Source: an uncultured Actinomycetes bacterium (lineage in GTDB: Bacteria > Actinomycetota > CALGFH01). Taken from it: a stretch of DNA of 29,056 nt. Made by a program: the position numbers and the translations under genes. The notes under the pieces are model-generated. The model did no database searches. It had not been told where the DNA came from and was given only the letters and a program-made list of their open reading frames with translations. The stretch covers positions 1 to 29,056 of the forward strand of contig CALGFH010000111.1 in the NCBI GenBank assembly GCA_937881255.1. The letters are read 5' to 3'. This document shows, in pieces, positions 18,190-25,188 of the stretch (the stretch's first letter is position 1; each line of letters starts with the position of its first letter).

Positions 18190-18222
18190 CGAACGGGCCA
18201 TCACGCTCGAAAGGTCGCCGCT

Positions 18223-19941
18223 TTGGCCCGGCAGTTGTACTTCAGCGCGATCGCCCTGGTCGGCGGCCTCTGCCTGGCCGGCTTCACCGTGTACGTGTGG
18301 CGGCACCGCAAGGCCTCGGCCGGGGTCAGCCTGGCCGTGATGCTGGCCGCGGCCGGCTGGTGGGGGCTGGCCTACGCCCTCGAGCTGGCCGCGACCCGGC
18401 TGCCGGTGCGGCTGTTCTGGGGCGACGTCAAGTGGCTCGGCATCGCCCTGCTCCCCCCGGCCTTCTACGCCTTCGTGATGCAGTACACCGGCCGGCCGGG
18501 GTGGGTGAACCGGCGCACCATGGCCGCCCTGGCCGTTGTCCCCCTGGCCACCGTCGCCCTGCTGGCCATCCCGGCCACCCACGACCTGGTCCGCTACTAC
18601 CCGCCCGGGGCGGAGGCCGACCCGACCCGGGCCATCGCCCAGGTCGGGCCCCTGTTCTGGCCCTTCCTGGTCTACGCCAACCTGGTCCTGTGGGGCGCCA
18701 CCGGCCTGTTCGTGGCCACCCTGCTCCGGGTGTCGCGCCGCTACTGGCGCCAGAGCCTGCTGCTGATCGTGGCCGTGCTCCTGCCGAGCGTGGCCAACCT
18801 GGCCCACAACCTCAACCTGGGCCCGTTCCGCCACGTCGAGCCGACCCCGTTCCTGTTCGTGCTCACCGGGGCGGTGCTGGTCTGGGGGCTGTTCCGGTTC
18901 CGGCTGCTCGACCTGGCCCCGGCCGCCCGGACCTCGGTGTTCGCGACGATGCTGGACGCGGCCCTGGTGCTCGACCCCTACCGGCGGGTGGTGAAGCTCA
19001 ACCCGGCGGCCGAGCGGGCCCTCGGCGTGCCCGAGCCCAGGGCCGTCGGGCGCCAGGTCGAGCAGCTCCTGGGGGTCGAGCCGTCGCTGGTCGAGCGGGC
19101 CGACGACCCGGTCCTGCCCGAGGAGGTGGAGCTGGCCGGCCGCCGCTACGAGCTGTCGGCCACCCCCCTGGCCGACCGCAGCGGCCGGGTCACCGGCAAG
19201 GTGGTGGTGCTGCGCGACGTCACCGAGCGCCACCAGGCCCACGAGCGGCTGGTCCGCCTGGACGAGCAGCGGCGCTGGCTGCTGGGGCGGGTCGTGTGGG
19301 CCCAGGAGGAGGAGCGGCGCCGCATCGCCGGCGAGGTCCACGACGACGCCATCCAGACCATCGCCGCCGCCCGGCTGATGCTGACCACCTTCCGCGACCA
19401 GCTGACCGACGACCGCCAGCGCCGCCTGCTCGACCACCTGGAGGAGGCCGTGTCCTCCAGCCTGCGCCGGCTCCGGACCCTGGTCTTCGACCTGCGCCCG
19501 GCCCAGCTGGACGACGACGGGCTGGCCGCCGCCCTGCGCGAGTACCTGGCCGAGACGGCCCGCCAGGGCGGGTTCGTGGCCGAGCTCCGCGACGACCTGG
19601 AGCGGGAGCCGCCGCCCGAGGCCCGGGTGATCGCCTACCGGATCTGCCAGGAGGCCCTCACCAACGTCCGGGTCCACGCCCGCGCCAGCCGGGTCGAGGT
19701 CCGCCTCGAGGAGGCCCAGGGCGGGCTGCTGGTCACGGTGGCCGACGACGGCGACGGCTTCGAGGCCGACCAGGTCAAGGCCACCCCCCGCCGCGGCCAC
19801 CTCGGCCTGACCAGCATGTCGGAGCGGGCCACCATGGCCGACGGCTGGTGCCGGGTGGACAGCCACCCCGGCGAGGGCACCACCGTCCGGTTCTGGCTCC
19901 CGACCAAGGACACCGGCGAGGCTGTCCCCGGCATCGGCTAG
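18223..19941 (+). CDS. 7TM-PAS histidine kinase of the NarL/DesK (HisKA_3) type
   Basis: 572 residues from a TTG start (the best-placed one, with GAAAGG ahead of it). Residues 1-228 hold about seven transmembrane helices resembling the HisKA_7TM sensor region. A PAS-like domain follows (about 236-335: ATMLDAALVLDPYRRVVKLN, VVVLRDVTERHQA). Then comes a HisKA_3 dimerisation helix with RRRIAGEVHDDAIQ, His373 being the likely phosphorylated residue, and a GHKL ATPase (QEALTNVRVHA 476-486; VADDGDGF 506-513; HLGLTSMSER 526-535). It should phosphorylate a LuxR-type response regulator, but none is adjacent, so it is an orphan in this window. The signal sensed is unknown. Confidence 0.92.
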   Translation: MARQLYFSAIALVGGLCLAGFTVYVWRHRKASAGVSLAVMLAAAGWWGLAYALELAATRLPVRLFWGDVKWLGIALLPPAFYAFVMQYTGRPGWVNRRTMAALAVVPLATVALLAIPATHDLVRYYPPGAEADPTRAIAQVGPLFWPFLVYANLVLWGATGLFVATLLRVSRRYWRQSLLLIVAVLLPSVANLAHNLNLGPFRHVEPTPFLFVLTGAVLVWGLFRFRLLDLAPAARTSVFATMLDAALVLDPYRRVVKLNPAAERALGVPEPRAVGRQVEQLLGVEPSLVERADDPVLPEEVELAGRRYELSATPLADRSGRVTGKVVVLRDVTERHQAHERLVRLDEQRRWLLGRVVWAQEEERRRIAGEVHDDAIQTIAAARLMLTTFRDQLTDDRQRRLLDHLEEAVSSSLRRLRTLVFDLRPAQLDDDGLAAALREYLAETARQGGFVAELRDDLEREPPPEARVIAYRICQEALTNVRVHARASRVEVRLEEAQGGLLVTVADDGDGFEADQVKATPRRGHLGLTSMSERATMADGWCRVDSHPGEGTTVRFWLPTKDTGEAVPGIG

Positions 19942-19973
19942 CCTTTCGCCACCATCGACAGGGAGGGGCATCG

Positions 19974-20765
19974 ATGCCACACGTGGACTCGCACACGGCC
20001 GGGACGATCAACTGGGTCGACATGGTCTCGACCGACCTGGACGCGGCCAGCGCCTTCTACACCGGCCTGTTCGGCTGGGAGACCGAGGACATGCCGATGC
20101 CCGGGGGCGGCGGGGTGTACCGCTTCTTCCGCCTGGGCGGCCGGGACGCGGCCGCGGGCGGGCCGATGCCGCCGGAGATGCAGGCCCAGGGGATCCCCAG
20201 CCACTGGAACGTCTGGGTCGCCGGCGACGCCGACCAGGCGGTCGAGCGGGCCGGGGCCGCCGGCGGGCAGGTGCTGATGGCCCCGATGACCCTGGCCCCG
20301 TCGGGCCGGCTGGCCATGATCGCCGACCCGGGCGGGGCCGCCGTCGGCATCTGGGAGGCCGACCAGCACATCGGCGCCGGCGTCCTCGACGAGCCGGGCG
20401 CGATGACCTGGTACGAGGTCAACACCCGGGCCTTCGAGGAGAACAAGCGCTTCTACGGCGAGGTGTTCGGCTGGACCGCCGAGCCGCTGGAGGCCCCCGG
20501 GGTCAACTACGCCACCTGGAAGCTGGGCGACCGCACCGTCGGGGGCATGCTGGAGATGAACGACCAGTGGGAGGGGATCCCCTCCTCCTGGATGGTCTAC
20601 TTCGCCGTCACCGACACCGACGAGGCGGCCAGGCGGGCCACCGAGCTCGGCGGGTCGGTCGGCGCCCCGCCCTTCGACACCGCCTTCGGCCGCATCGCCG
20701 TCCTCGTCGACCCCACCGGCGGCCACTTCTCGGTGGTCAACCCGACCCAGCCCCCAGCCGGGTAG
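19974..20765 (+). CDS. Two-domain VOC (glyoxalase/bleomycin-resistance-like) protein
   Basis: 263 residues made of two VOC modules. The first (about 10-125) has INWVDMVSTDLDAASAFYTG, LFGWETED and a final IADPGGAAVGIWE. The second (about 135-258) has MTWYEVNTRAFEENKRFYGE, VFGWTAE and VLVDPTGGHFSVV. The paired design matches the actinobacterial VOC proteins often annotated as hydroxylase-like or 27-kDa antigen homologues. A metal-dependent or ligand-binding role is possible but no substrate is known. GGGAGGGG precedes the ATG 33 bases after the kinase gene, so co-transcription is likely. It meets the cyclase gene tail to tail with seven bases between. Confidence 0.88.
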   Translation: MPHVDSHTAGTINWVDMVSTDLDAASAFYTGLFGWETEDMPMPGGGGVYRFFRLGGRDAAAGGPMPPEMQAQGIPSHWNVWVAGDADQAVERAGAAGGQVLMAPMTLAPSGRLAMIADPGGAAVGIWEADQHIGAGVLDEPGAMTWYEVNTRAFEENKRFYGEVFGWTAEPLEAPGVNYATWKLGDRTVGGMLEMNDQWEGIPSSWMVYFAVTDTDEAARRATELGGSVGAPPFDTAFGRIAVLVDPTGGHFSVVNPTQPPAG

Positions 20766-20772
20766 CCGGGGG

Positions 20773-21549
20773 TCAGCGCGGCACCAGGGCCAGGACCCTC
20801 GTCGGGCTGCCGGAGCCGCCGACGATCTTGAGGGGTGCGGCGATCAGCAGGGCGCCGGTGGGTGGGAGGCGGTCGACGTTGGCCAGCTGGGTGAGGCCGT
20901 ACTTGCCCGCTCCGAGCAGGAAGCTGTGGCAGGGGAAGGGCGGATCGAAGCTGTGGGCGGCACCGGCGTCGGTGCCGACGGTCTCGACCCCGATGCCGAG
21001 GATGGGGCGCTCGTCGGCCAGCCAGCGGGCGCAGGCGACGTCGATCCCGGGGGTGTGGGGGCCGGTGTCGTCGGCGTTGAGGAAGGCGGCCTCGTCCTGG
21101 GCCCGGGCGTCCCAGCCGGTGCGGTACAGCAGCCAGCCGCCCTCGGGCAGGGGGCCGTGGTCGGCCTCGAACGCCTCCACGTCCTCGACCCGGAGCAGGT
21201 GGTCGGGGTCGGCGGCCGCCCGGTCGGCGTGGTCGATGACCACCGCCGGGCCGACCAGCCGGCCCGGCGGGACCTGGCTGACGTCGTCCTGGTCCTGGCC
21301 GGTGACCCAGTGGATGGGGGCGTCGAAGTGGGTGCCGGTGTGCTCGCCGCCCTCCAGGGCGTTCCAGTACCAGGCCGGCCCGCGCTCGTCGTAGTGGGAC
21401 AGCTCCCGCAGCCGGAACCGGGGCGTGTTGGCGAACGGCTCGGGCAGGCGCAGGATCGGGGTCTCCTCCGACAGCGGCTGGGTCAGGTCGACCACCTCGA
21501 CCTGCCCGGCGGCCAGGGCGGCGACCAGGTTCTGGACGGCATCGGTCAC
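20773..21549 (-). CDS. Cyclase-family hydrolase (KynB / isatin hydrolase-like)
   Basis: 258 residues. The metal-binding signature HTGTHFDAPIH (70-80) places it in the cyclase family (kynurenine formamidase KynB, isatin hydrolase), Mn- or Zn-dependent enzymes that hydrolyse amide or lactam bonds. VDLTQPLSEETPIL at the start and PCHSFLLGAGKYG plus LIAAPLKIVGGSGSP near the end fit the broader cyclase group rather than classical short KynB. It is the last gene of the operon; the GTG start overlaps the previous stop as GTGA, and AAGGAG lies about 12 bases before. With a keto-acid decarboxylase next door, hydrolysis of isatin to isatinate is an attractive but unproven idea. Confidence 0.9.
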   Translation of the reverse strand: MTDAVQNLVAALAAGQVEVVDLTQPLSEETPILRLPEPFANTPRFRLRELSHYDERGPAWYWNALEGGEHTGTHFDAPIHWVTGQDQDDVSQVPPGRLVGPAVVIDHADRAAADPDHLLRVEDVEAFEADHGPLPEGGWLLYRTGWDARAQDEAAFLNADDTGPHTPGIDVACARWLADERPILGIGVETVGTDAGAAHSFDPPFPCHSFLLGAGKYGLTQLANVDRLPPTGALLIAAPLKIVGGSGSPTRVLALVPR

Positions 21550-22130
21550 GGCGTCGGGTCTCCTTGGGGGTCGGGGCGCAGGGCGCGCTGGAACTCGAAG
21601 CGGTTCTCGAGCAGGTGCAGGTCCATGTGGAAGCTGGAAGGGCCGACCGGCTCGACCTTGGCGACCAGGCAGGCCAGCTCGGGGGTGTCGATGGCGGCCA
21701 CCGCGGCCGCCCGGAACTCCTCGAGGCCGGTGACCGTCCCGGCCCGCTCGATCCCGGCCGCCCGGGCCACCCCGGCCAGGTCGGAGCCGGTGGCGGTGGC
21801 CGTCGGGAACCCGCCAACGCTGAGCAGGCTCTGGTTGTCGAACACGATGTGGGTGAGGTTCCCGGGGGCGTAGCGGGCCAGGGTGGTGAGCCCGCCCAGG
21901 TTCATCAGCACCGAGCCGTCGCCGTCGAGCACGACCACCTTGCGCTCCGGCTGGGACAGGGCGATGCCGAGGCCCATCGAGGAGGCCAGCCCCATGGCGT
22001 GCTCCAGGTAGAAGAAGTTGGGCCGGTGCCCGAGCGAGTACAGCTCGACCGCCACCGCCCCCATGATGGTGACGACCGCGCAGCCGGCCAGCTCGTCGTA
22101 GATCGCCTCGAGGCACTCGATCCGTTTCAC
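21546..22130 (-). CDS. ThDP-dependent 2-oxoacid decarboxylase, beta (ThDP-binding) subunit
   Basis: 194 residues, related to the beta subunit of sulfopyruvate decarboxylase (ComE) and to phosphonopyruvate decarboxylase. The ThDP/Mg motif is VVLDGDGSVLMNLG (67-80) with the closing DN at 98-99 (IVFDNQSLLSVGG), and MGLASSMGLGIAL precedes it. Together with the alpha subunit it would decarboxylate a 2-oxo acid. I chose GTG 22130 because it overlaps the alpha-subunit stop as GTGA and GGGAGG sits ahead; an ATG five codons upstream is possible. The substrate is not readable from sequence: sulfopyruvate, phosphonopyruvate or an aromatic keto acid such as isatinate are candidates. Confidence 0.9.
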   Translation of the reverse strand: MKRIECLEAIYDELAGCAVVTIMGAVAVELYSLGHRPNFFYLEHAMGLASSMGLGIALSQPERKVVVLDGDGSVLMNLGGLTTLARYAPGNLTHIVFDNQSLLSVGGFPTATATGSDLAGVARAAGIERAGTVTGLEEFRAAAVAAIDTPELACLVAKVEPVGPSSFHMDLHLLENRFEFQRALRPDPQGDPTP

Positions 22131-22645
22131 CCCAGGGCCTCCCACATGAGGTCGCGGGTGAGCAGCAGGGCCACCGGGGCCAGCGACGCCTGGGCCAGGG
22201 TCATGCCCCTGGCCACCTGGAGCTGGACGGTGGCCGGGTCGGACAGCTCGTCGGTGACGATCCCGAGGGCGTCCAGGACCGGCCGGGTGGCCCGCCCGCC
22301 GGCCGTCTGCCAGGGGTCGGGCTCGCCCAGGTGGCCGCGGTCGCTGATCAGCATGAGCAGGGGGATCTTGTACAGCTGGGCCAGCGAGACGATCCCGTTG
22401 ACCGACTGGAGCAGCCCGTGGTTCTGCATCAGCATGGCCGACCTGCGCCCGGCCAGGTGGGCCCCGGCCGAGATCCCGACCCCCTCCTCCTCCTTGGCCA
22501 GGCGGACCAGGATCATCCCGGGGTCGTCCTCGGCCAGGCGGATGAGGTGGACCAGCCAGGTCTCGGGCAGGGCCGAGACGACCTCGACCCCGGCCGCGAC
22601 CAGGGCGTCGTAGACCAGCTTGGAGTGGCGCTCGGAGACCGGCAT
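22127..22645 (-). CDS. ThDP-dependent 2-oxoacid decarboxylase, alpha (pyrimidine-binding) subunit
   Basis: 172 residues, matching the alpha subunit of sulfopyruvate decarboxylase (ComD) and the PYR domain of ThDP enzymes. AKEEEGVGISAGAHLAG (50-66) holds the Glu that activates the cofactor's aminopyrimidine, and MLMQNHGLLQSVNGIVSL (71-88) plus IPLLMLISDRG (94-104) are family marks. The single-chain decarboxylase is split here into two small subunits, as in ComDE. The start is ATG, two bases after the stop of the 67-residue gene. Confidence 0.9.
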   Translation of the reverse strand: MPVSERHSKLVYDALVAAGVEVVSALPETWLVHLIRLAEDDPGMILVRLAKEEEGVGISAGAHLAGRRSAMLMQNHGLLQSVNGIVSLAQLYKIPLLMLISDRGHLGEPDPWQTAGGRATRPVLDALGIVTDELSDPATVQLQVARGMTLAQASLAPVALLLTRDLMWEALG

Positions 22646-22647
22646 GG

Positions 22648-22851
22648 TCAGGCGCCCAGGTCGAGCAGCTGCTCGTGCTCCAGGCCGAGGTCGTTGACGG
22701 CGTTCCAGAGCCCGACGGCGGCCACCCTGGCCCCGGCCTGGGCGCAGGGGGCCAGGTCGTCGCGGGCCAGCAGGGCCTTGCAGCGCCGGTACAGCTCCAG
22801 CAGCTCGTCCTCGACCTCGGTGGTGGGCCGCCCGAGCAGATCCGTTCCCAT
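22648..22851 (-). CDS. Small conserved-looking helical protein (67 residues), function unknown
   Basis: A 67-residue ORF (MGTDLLGRPT...) sits exactly between the ligase and decarboxylase genes with two-base gaps on both sides and good coding character. It is predicted helical with Glu/Leu-rich helices (EVEDELLELYRRCKALL, then AGARVAAVGLWNAVNDLG) and two cysteines (24 and 36). I do not recognise the family. Strict spacing in the operon argues that it is real and may be a subunit or assembly factor of the ligase or decarboxylase. Confidence 0.75.
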   Translation of the reverse strand: MGTDLLGRPTTEVEDELLELYRRCKALLARDDLAPCAQAGARVAAVGLWNAVNDLGLEHEQLLDLGA

Positions 22852-22853
22852 GG

Positions 22854-24197
22854 TCAGCCTCCGATCGGGGTGTCGCGGCGGTCCACGGTCCGCCTGGCCT
22901 TGAGCTCGAAGCGGGGCAGCTCCCCGGCCCCGGCCCGCTCGACCTCGAACCGCAGCCCCTCGTGGGCCTCGGCCAGCGCCTTGGCCAGCCGGGCGGCCAT
23001 GTCGCCCCACTCGGCGTCGGTCGTCTCCGGGGCCGGCTCGACCCGCAGGGCGATGCGGTCGAAATGGCCCTCGCGGGTCAGCAGGAGCTGGAACTCCTCG
23101 ACGGCCGGGAACTCGCGGACGATCCCCTCGACCGCCCGCGGGTACACGTTGGTCCCCCGGACCAGCTTCATGTCGTCGACCCGGCCCAGGATGCCGCCCT
23201 CGTACAGGTCGAAGCCGCGCCCGCAGGCACAGCGCGAGGCCGGCACCCTGGCCACCAGGTCGGCGGTGCGGTAGCGCAGCAGCGGGATGATGCCGCGGCC
23301 GAAGGAGGTCACCACCCGCTCCCCCGCCTCGCCGTAGCCGACCGGCTCGCCGCTGCCCGGGTCGACCACCTCCTCGATGTAGTGGTCCTCGATGATGTGG
23401 GTGCCGCCGGGCTGGTGGCGGCACTCGAAGATCATGATGGTGCCGATCTCGGTCATGCCGGCGGTGTCGCCCGCCTTGGCCCCCCAGAGCCGCTCGATCA
23501 GGGCCTTGGTCTGCGGGATCGACCCGGCCGGCTCGCCGGACAGGATGAGCCGCTCCACCGGGCTGGCGGCCAGGTCGACCCCGAGGCGCTCGGCCTCCTG
23601 GGCCAGGCGCAGGGCGTAGGTCGGGGTCGACGCGACCACGGTGGCCCCGAAGTCGACGATCTGGCGGACCCGGCCCTCGGTGGGCTGGGCGCCGCCGGGG
23701 ACGTTCAGGGCCCCCAGCTTCTCCAGGCCGTAGTGCAGCCCCCAGAACCCGATGAAGGAGCCGTAGCCGAAGGCGACATAGGCGGTGTCCTCCGGGCGGA
23801 CCCCGAACCCCCACAGGCCGTAGCACCACATCTCGGCCTGCCAGGCCCAGTCCTTGGCCGTGTCCAGCACCCGGATGGGCTCGCGGCCGGTGGTGCCCGA
23901 GGTGGTGTGCCAGCGGATGGCCGCCTCCCGCCCGGCCACCGGCAGCAGCCCGAACGGCGGCTGCTCGGCCTGGGAGGCCATCCACTGCTCGCGGGTCAGC
24001 TGCGGCAGCCGGCGCAGGTCGTCCAGGGTCCTGAGCTGCTCGGGGGCGAACCCGGCCTCCTTGAAGGACCGCTGGTAGAAGGGGCTGCGGGCGGCCGCCC
24101 ACTCGGTCAGCCGGCGCAGCTTGGCCAGCTGGAGGGCGGCCAGGTCGTCGCGCCCGAGGGTCTCGGTCTTGGGATTCCAGTACTCCCCGGCACCCAT
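22854..24197 (-). CDS. PaaK-type aryl/acyl-CoA ligase (adenylate-forming)
   Basis: 447 residues, full length for the phenylacetate-CoA ligase family. Motifs: SPFYQRSFKEAGF (38-50), the phosphate loop TTSGTTGREPI (98-108), the A5-like AGMTEIG (246-252), YRTADL (309-314) and the C-terminal KLVRGTNVYPRAVE (344-357). Cys259, His267, Cys323 and Cys325 (in FECRHQPGGTH and RCACGR) could bind zinc, as in many PaaK relatives. It would activate a carboxylic acid with ATP and CoA; the acid is unknown. The ATG has AAGGAGG (24211-24205 on the minus strand). First gene of the operon; a possible -10 box TATGCT lies at 24251-24246, without a clear -35. The 122-base gap to the divergent PGPGW gene has nothing else certain. 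Confidence 0.92.
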   Translation of the reverse strand: MGAGEYWNPKTETLGRDDLAALQLAKLRRLTEWAAARSPFYQRSFKEAGFAPEQLRTLDDLRRLPQLTREQWMASQAEQPPFGLLPVAGREAAIRWHTTSGTTGREPIRVLDTAKDWAWQAEMWCYGLWGFGVRPEDTAYVAFGYGSFIGFWGLHYGLEKLGALNVPGGAQPTEGRVRQIVDFGATVVASTPTYALRLAQEAERLGVDLAASPVERLILSGEPAGSIPQTKALIERLWGAKAGDTAGMTEIGTIMIFECRHQPGGTHIIEDHYIEEVVDPGSGEPVGYGEAGERVVTSFGRGIIPLLRYRTADLVARVPASRCACGRGFDLYEGGILGRVDDMKLVRGTNVYPRAVEGIVREFPAVEEFQLLLTREGHFDRIALRVEPAPETTDAEWGDMAARLAKALAEAHEGLRFEVERAGAGELPRFELKARRTVDRRDTPIGG

Positions 24198-24319
24198 GTT
24201 CCGGCCTCCTTCGCTGCGTCGCGAGGTCGAGCCTGGACGCTCCGGAGCATACCGGGAACCCGATCGACGACGGCACCCCCTGGTACCCTTGAAGGGACGG
24301 CGGAAGGGGGTAGGGCCTG

Positions 24320-24622
24320 GTGGAGCCGATGCTGCAGGTGCTGGGCCGCGCGGTCAAGCGCGGCGGTGTCTTCCTGGTCGGCATGACCCTGCTGATCGCC
24401 GGCGCGGCCATGCTGGTGCTGCCCGGGCCCGGGATCGCGGTCATGCTCCTCGGCCTGGTCGTGCTGTCGGCCGAGTTCCAGTGGGCCAAGCGCATCCTCG
24501 CCTGGGCCCGCGACCGCGGCCGCTTCCTCAAGGACCAGGCCCAGTCCCACATGCCCGGCGGCAACCGCCCACCCCCCGCCGACCCCCCGCCGACCCGCGA
24601 CCGCCCCGACCAGGCCGCCTAG
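24320..24622 (+). CDS. Small PGPGW-type membrane protein
   Basis: 100 residues starting with GTG. Two close hydrophobic helices flank LVLPGPGIAVMLLGLVVLS (about 32-51), then EFQWAKRILAW and a Pro-rich hydrophilic tail. This is the pattern of the actinobacterial PGPGW / TIGR02611 putative membrane proteins. Function unknown. GGAAGGGGG lies about ten bases before the start; an ATG three codons in is an alternative. It stands alone, divergent from the ligase operon and convergent with the MoxR block. Confidence 0.85.
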   Translation: MEPMLQVLGRAVKRGGVFLVGMTLLIAGAAMLVLPGPGIAVMLLGLVVLSAEFQWAKRILAWARDRGRFLKDQAQSHMPGGNRPPPADPPPTRDRPDQAA

Positions 24623-24636
24623 CCCAGCCGGCTGGG
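24623..24636. terminator. Short perfect palindrome between convergent genes
   Basis: CCCAGCCGGCTGGG fills the whole 14-base gap between two convergent stop codons. It can form a five-pair G+C stem with a CCGG loop on either strand, so it may act as a compact bidirectional terminator. No T tract follows. Confidence 0.4.
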
Positions 24637-25188
24637 TCAGCCCCGCGGGGCCCGGGTCGACATCGGGCGGGCGACCACCGCCACCAGGGCGATGGTGAGG
24701 GTGGTGGCGACCACGCCGATGGCCAGGCGGGCCAGCCCGCCCCCGGCCGGGAGGGCGGCGGCCAGCAGGACCAGCACCCCGAGGCCGAGGGCGGCCAGGG
24801 CGCTGGCCGCGACCACGATCGCCCTGGTGACAAGGACCGGCTGCTCGTCGCGGACCCGGGGCCGGGCCTCCCGGGCCCAGCTGGCCAGCTCGGCGTAGAG
24901 GAGCAGGCCGGCCCCGACCAGGGGGGCGGCGGCGTCGACGCGGTCGCCCCGGCGGACCAGGACCACGGTGTACTCGGCCAGGAGCACGACCAGGGCCGGG
25001 CCGAGCAGCGACCCCAGCCGCAGGGCGGCCGCGGCCGCCAGGACCAGGGCGAGGCCGGCCACCCAGGCCAGGGCCTCACGCAGCGGCCCGGTGACCGCGG
25101 CCAGGGGGGCGAGGGCGAGCACGGCCGCGACCGCGGTGGCGGCCAGGCCGCAGGCTAGCCGGGTGCGAGCCCGGCGCGGCGCCGGCAT
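24637..25188 (-). CDS. Integral membrane protein, unknown function, in the MoxR/DUF58 operon
   Basis: 183 residues, with about five to six hydrophobic helices rich in Ala, Leu and Val (LACGLAATAVAAVLALAPL, LVLAAAAALRLGSLLGPALV, AIVVAASALAALGLGVLVLL, LAIGVVATTLTIALVAVVA). A basic start (MPAPRRARTR) suggests an N-terminus in the cytoplasm. I do not recognise a family. The ATG at 25188 has GGAGGTGGAGG ahead and overlaps the end of the DUF58 gene by 34 bases, so it is the last gene of that operon. Confidence 0.82.
   Translation of the reverse strand: MPAPRRARTRLACGLAATAVAAVLALAPLAAVTGPLREALAWVAGLALVLAAAAALRLGSLLGPALVVLLAEYTVVLVRRGDRVDAAAPLVGAGLLLYAELASWAREARPRVRDEQPVLVTRAIVVAASALAALGLGVLVLLAAALPAGGGLARLAIGVVATTLTIALVAVVARPMSTRAPRG

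Noticed and set aside
21546..22645. Possible acetolactate synthase subunits
   Set aside because: The two chains together are only about 366 residues and lack the middle domain of acetolactate synthase; motifs match the sulfopyruvate/phosphonopyruvate decarboxylase split pair instead.
24286..24296. 11-bp palindrome CCCTTGAAGGG ahead of the PGPGW gene
   Set aside because: Too short to judge in this base composition, and there is no sign of a matching second site or clear promoter boxes.
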